A stretch of DNA of 55,861 nucleotides from Pseudomonadota bacterium. GTDB taxonomy: Bacteria > Pseudomonadota > Alphaproteobacteria > Rhizobiales > Xanthobacteraceae. Location of the stretch: the NCBI GenBank assembly GCA_018242205.1, contig JAFECJ010000029.1, forward strand, positions 1 to 55,861, written 5' to 3'. Below the pieces are notes generated by a model. That model was not told the origin of the DNA. It ran no database searches and was given only the letters and a program-made list of their open reading frames with translations. Made by a program: the position numbers and the translations under genes. Numbering within the stretch: the stretch's first letter is position 1; each line of letters begins with the position of its first letter. Below are positions 53,221 through 55,861 of the stretch, one piece after another.

Positions 53221-53850
53221 ATGATCGGCCGTCCGAAATTCGTCCTCGCCTCCGGCTCGCCGCGGCGCCTGGCGCTCGTCAACCAGGCCGGCATCGAGCC
53301 CGATGCGCTCAAGCCCTCCGACGTCGACGAGACGCCGAAGCGCGGCGAAATCCCGCGCGCCTATGCCAACCGGCTGGCCAAGGAGAAGGCGCAGGTCGCC
53401 CTCGACAACATCCGGCTCGACGACGAGCTGCGCGGCGCCTTCATCCTTGCCGCCGACACCGTGGTCGCGGTCGGCCGCCGTATCCTGCCGAAGGCCGAAT
53501 TGCTCGATGAGGCGCAGCAGTGCCTGCGTCTGCTCTCCGGCCGCAATCATCGCGTCTATACGTCGATCTGTCTGGTGACGCCGCGGGAAAGCTTCCGCCA
53601 GCGGCTGGTCGAGACCCGCGTGCGCTTCAAGCGGCTGTCGTCGGAAGACATTGAGTCGTACCTCGCTTGTGGCGAATGGCGCGGCAAGGCCGGCGGCTAT
53701 GCCGCGCAGGGCATTGCCGGTACCTTCATCGTCAAACTGGTCGGTTCCTATTCCAACGTCGTCGGTCTGCCGCTCTATGAGACGATGGCGCTGCTCGGCG
53801 GCGAAGGCTATCCGATCCGCTTCGGCTGGCTGAATGCGGTGAGCGCCTGA
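53221..53850 (+). CDS. maf: Maf-family nucleoside triphosphate pyrophosphatase
   Basis: A 209-residue Maf/Ham1-like enzyme that hydrolyses non-canonical or dTTP/UTP-type nucleotides. The start [18 protein letters not shown], the catalytic region [15 protein letters not shown] and the end [14 protein letters not shown] are all typical. Full length. Confidence 0.95.
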   Translation: MIGRPKFVLASGSPRRLALVNQAGIEPDALKPSDVDETPKRGEIPRAYANRLAKEKAQVALDNIRLDDELRGAFILAADTVVAVGRRILPKAELLDEAQQCLRLLSGRNHRVYTSICLVTPRESFRQRLVETRVRFKRLSSEDIESYLACGEWRGKAGGYAAQGIAGTFIVKLVGSYSNVVGLPLYETMALLGGEGYPIRFGWLNAVSA

Positions 53851-53912
53851 GGCGCGTATCGCGCAACATGTAACGCGCCCCGTCGAGAGGGCGCGGACAT
53901 GGGAGGACGTCA

Positions 53913-55421
53913 ATGAACCTGGCCTCGTGGCTCACGCGCTCCGGCCTGTCTCATCCTCATATGCCCGCTGCGGCGCTCGGGCCCCGCGTGGTCATGACCT
54001 ATGGCGAACTGGCGCTGCGGGCGGCCAGGCTCGCGGGTGCGCTGCGCGACAAACTCAAACTTCAACCGGGCGATCGCGTCGCCATCGCCGCCAAGAACGC
54101 GCCTGAGTATCTGACGCTGCTTTACGCCGTCTGGCACGCCGGCTGCGCCGCGGTGCCGGCCAACGCCAAACTGCATGGCGCCGAACTCGGTTACATCCTC
54201 GAGCACTCCGGTGCGCGCATCTGCTTCGCCTCGAAGGGCCTCGACGCCGACATCGCGCCGCATGCGCCGTCCTCGCTCGAGCGCATGATCGTCATCGGCG
54301 GCGCCGAATATGACGCGCTGTTCGCCGCCGACGCCATCGACGTCGTACCATGCGCGGGCGATGAGCTCGCCTGGCTGTTCTACACCTCCGGCACCACCGG
54401 CCGGCCGAAGGGCGCGATGCTGACGCATCGTAATATCGCGATCGCGAGTTACGCCTATGGCGCCGAGGTCGATCCGGTGACACCGGGCGACGCCATCCTG
54501 CACGCGGCGCCGATGAGCCACGGCTCCGGCCTTTACATCATGCAGCATGTCGCGCGGCTCGGCGTGCAGATCGTGCCGGAATCCGGCGCCTTCGAGCCGG
54601 ACGAGATCTTTGCGCTATTCGATCGCTGGCCGAACATTTCGATGTTCGCGGCGCCGACCATGATCAAGCGGCTGGTCGACAGCGCTGCCGAGTGCAACGC
54701 GAACAACATCCGCACTTTGATCTGGGGCGGCGCGCCGATGTATGTCGAGGATTGCCTCAAGGCGCTCGATCGTTTCGGCCCGCGGCTGGCGCAGATCTAT
54801 GGCCAGGGCGAGTCGCCCATGACCATCGCCACGCTGACCAGGCAGGATATCGCCGAGCGCGATCATCCGCGCTGGCGCGAGCGGCTCGCCTCCGCAGGCA
54901 AGCCTTATGCCTGCGTCGATGTGATCGTCGCCGGCGCCGACGGCCAGGCTTTGCCGGCCGGCGAGACCGGCGAAATTTTGGTGGGCGGCGATGTCGTCAT
55001 GGCCGGCTATTGGCGCAACGAAGCGGCGACCGAAGAGTCGCTGCGCGGCGGCTATCTGCACACCGGTGACGTCGGTGCCTTCGACGCCGAGGGCTATCTG
55101 ACGCTCAAGGACCGCTCCAAGGACCTGATCATTTCCGGCGGCTCCAATATCTATCCGCGCGAGATCGAGGAGGTGCTGTTGACGCACCCGGCCGTGCGCG
55201 AGGTCTCGGTCATCGGCCGGCCGGATGCCGACTGGGGCGAAGCGGTGGTCGCCTATGTGGTGGGCGCGGCGGCGGCGGCCGAGCTCGACGCGCTGTGCCT
55301 GGCACGGATCGCCCGCTTCAAGCGGCCGAAGGACTATGTTTTCGTCGACGCCCTGCCGAAGAACAATTACGGCAAGATTCTGAAAACCGAACTGCGCGCT
55401 CTCGATGCGCGCCGGAAATGA
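53913..55421 (+). CDS. Acyl-CoA synthetase-like AMP-binding enzyme
   Basis: A 502-residue member of the ANL superfamily that activates a carboxylic acid as an adenylate and transfers it to CoA. The P-loop is LFYTSGTTGRPKGAML, core motifs include YGQGESPM and LHTGDVGAFD, the hinge is KDLIISGGSNIYPREIEE, and the catalytic lysine lies in NNYGKILKTELR. Substrate unknown, perhaps short or medium-chain fatty or aromatic acids. A GGAGG site precedes the ATG. It stands between maf and yacG, which are usually adjacent. Confidence 0.93.
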   Translation: MNLASWLTRSGLSHPHMPAAALGPRVVMTYGELALRAARLAGALRDKLKLQPGDRVAIAAKNAPEYLTLLYAVWHAGCAAVPANAKLHGAELGYILEHSGARICFASKGLDADIAPHAPSSLERMIVIGGAEYDALFAADAIDVVPCAGDELAWLFYTSGTTGRPKGAMLTHRNIAIASYAYGAEVDPVTPGDAILHAAPMSHGSGLYIMQHVARLGVQIVPESGAFEPDEIFALFDRWPNISMFAAPTMIKRLVDSAAECNANNIRTLIWGGAPMYVEDCLKALDRFGPRLAQIYGQGESPMTIATLTRQDIAERDHPRWRERLASAGKPYACVDVIVAGADGQALPAGETGEILVGGDVVMAGYWRNEAATEESLRGGYLHTGDVGAFDAEGYLTLKDRSKDLIISGGSNIYPREIEEVLLTHPAVREVSVIGRPDADWGEAVVAYVVGAAAAAELDALCLARIARFKRPKDYVFVDALPKNNYGKILKTELRALDARRK

Positions 55422-55434
55422 TTATATTGGGCGG

Positions 55435-55644
55435 ATGAACAAGCCGATCCGAAAGACCGCCACCATGCGCTGCCCGATCTGCGGCACCGCGACCGACGTC
55501 GCGTTCAAGCCGTTCTGTTCCAAGCGCTGCGCCGATATAGACCTGAACCGCTGGCTAACCGGCGTCTATGCCGTGCCGGTGAAGGAAGAGGAAGACGAGG
55601 ACGGCACGCGGCCGGCCGACGGCATTGAGGAACGCAACGAATGA
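55435..55644 (+). CDS. yacG: DNA gyrase inhibitor YacG
   Basis: A 69-residue zinc protein. The four zinc ligands are in CPICG and FCSKRCADIDLNRW, the YacG signature. E. coli YacG binds GyrB and blocks DNA binding. It ends in an acidic tail. ATG 55435 is used. It overlaps the following gene by ATGA. Confidence 0.95.
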   Translation: MNKPIRKTATMRCPICGTATDVAFKPFCSKRCADIDLNRWLTGVYAVPVKEEEDEDGTRPADGIEERNE

Positions 55645-55861
55645 ATGCGCCCGCGGCGGCCGTCGACTGGCCGGATAAGCTCTACGCCACGCTGAAGCGC
55701 GCCGATATCCGCCAGGTCGGCTATGTGCCGGATGCCGGCCACGCCCGGCTGATCGACCGCGTGCGCGCCGATCCCGGCATCCACGACGTCGTGCTGACGA
55801 CCGAGGAGGAGGGCATCGCGCTGGCCGCCGGCGCCTGGCTCGGCGGCCAGCGTGCCGTGCT
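55641..55861 (+). CDS. TPP-binding decarboxylase subunit, partial
   Basis: The first 73 residues of a gene cut by the window end. DKLYATLKRADIRQVGYVPD and VVLTTEEEGIALAAGAWLGG match the N-terminal TPP-binding (Pyr) domain of sulfopyruvate/phosphonopyruvate decarboxylase alpha subunits, with the catalytic Glu in TTEEEG. The partner PP-domain gene should lie beyond the window. Coupled to yacG by a four-base overlap. Confidence 0.8.
   Translation, partial: MNAPAAAVDWPDKLYATLKRADIRQVGYVPDAGHARLIDRVRADPGIHDVVLTTEEEGIALAAGAWLGGQRAV

Overview
The window is high-GC DNA from an alphaproteobacterium, most likely of the order Hyphomicrobiales (Rhizobiales), in the Bradyrhizobium/Rhodopseudomonas/Xanthobacteraceae neighbourhood. 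The evidence is an ALAS-type hemA, a separate F0 operon with paired b and b' subunits, a coxBA-ctaB-coxF-ctaG-coxC operon, an IalB-family protein, the order murA-DUF2948-hisD-UPF0262-phosphatase-maf-yacG, and three kinds of intergenic hairpin repeat that I know from this group. The genus cannot be fixed by eye. No phage, transposase, integrase or CRISPR array is visible.

Layout. 0.3-3.1 kb: a secreted tandem-PAN protein, signal peptidase I and the TldD protease. 3.2-4.95 kb: an ArsR/ArsP-like/thioredoxin-like operon behind a strong palindromic operator. 4.96-9.6 kb: a minus-strand enzyme cluster (spermidine-synthase-like protein, Old Yellow Enzyme, CMD protein, FAH-family hydratase, threonine-dehydratase-like enzyme, short asparaginase-like protein). 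9.7-17.1 kb: an IalB protein and the aa3 cytochrome c oxidase operon with its assembly factors. 17.2-21.9 kb: thrC, M16 peptidase, GNAT, a lipoprotein and a HAD protein. 22.2-24.7 kb: the F0 ATP synthase operon with promoter and terminator. 25.0-27.7 kb: small hypothetical genes and YjbQ.

27.8-37.1 kb is the most distinctive part. A VC_2705-type sodium/solute symporter and its DUF4212 partner lie head to head with a LuxR-type response regulator. Next comes a 1184-residue transporter-histidine-kinase-receiver hybrid of the CrbS/MxtR type. Divergent from that is a single polypeptide joining a DEDDh exonuclease, two CBS domains and a DUF294 nucleotidyltransferase. In CrbS/R (MxtR/ErdR) systems such a pair controls acetate use. 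The natural inference is a carboxylate sensing and uptake locus with an accessory nucleotide-handling protein of unknown role.

37.2-41.6 kb: an AbrB-family membrane protein, hemA with an upstream FNR/FixK-type box, a small protein divergent from an ECF sigma factor with a SnoaL-like tail, and a Nudix hydrolase. 41.7-48.1 kb: a tightly packed sugar-modification operon (C-methyltransferase, epimerase, Gfo/Idh oxidoreductase, methyltransferase) divergent from a large GT-C-like membrane protein and ending at tRNA-Thr(GGT). 48.3-55.9 kb: a conserved housekeeping block from murA to yacG, in which infA is not at its usual place, hairpin repeats sit in the gaps, and an acyl-CoA-synthetase-like gene interrupts maf-yacG. 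The last gene, a TPP-enzyme subunit, runs off the end of the window.
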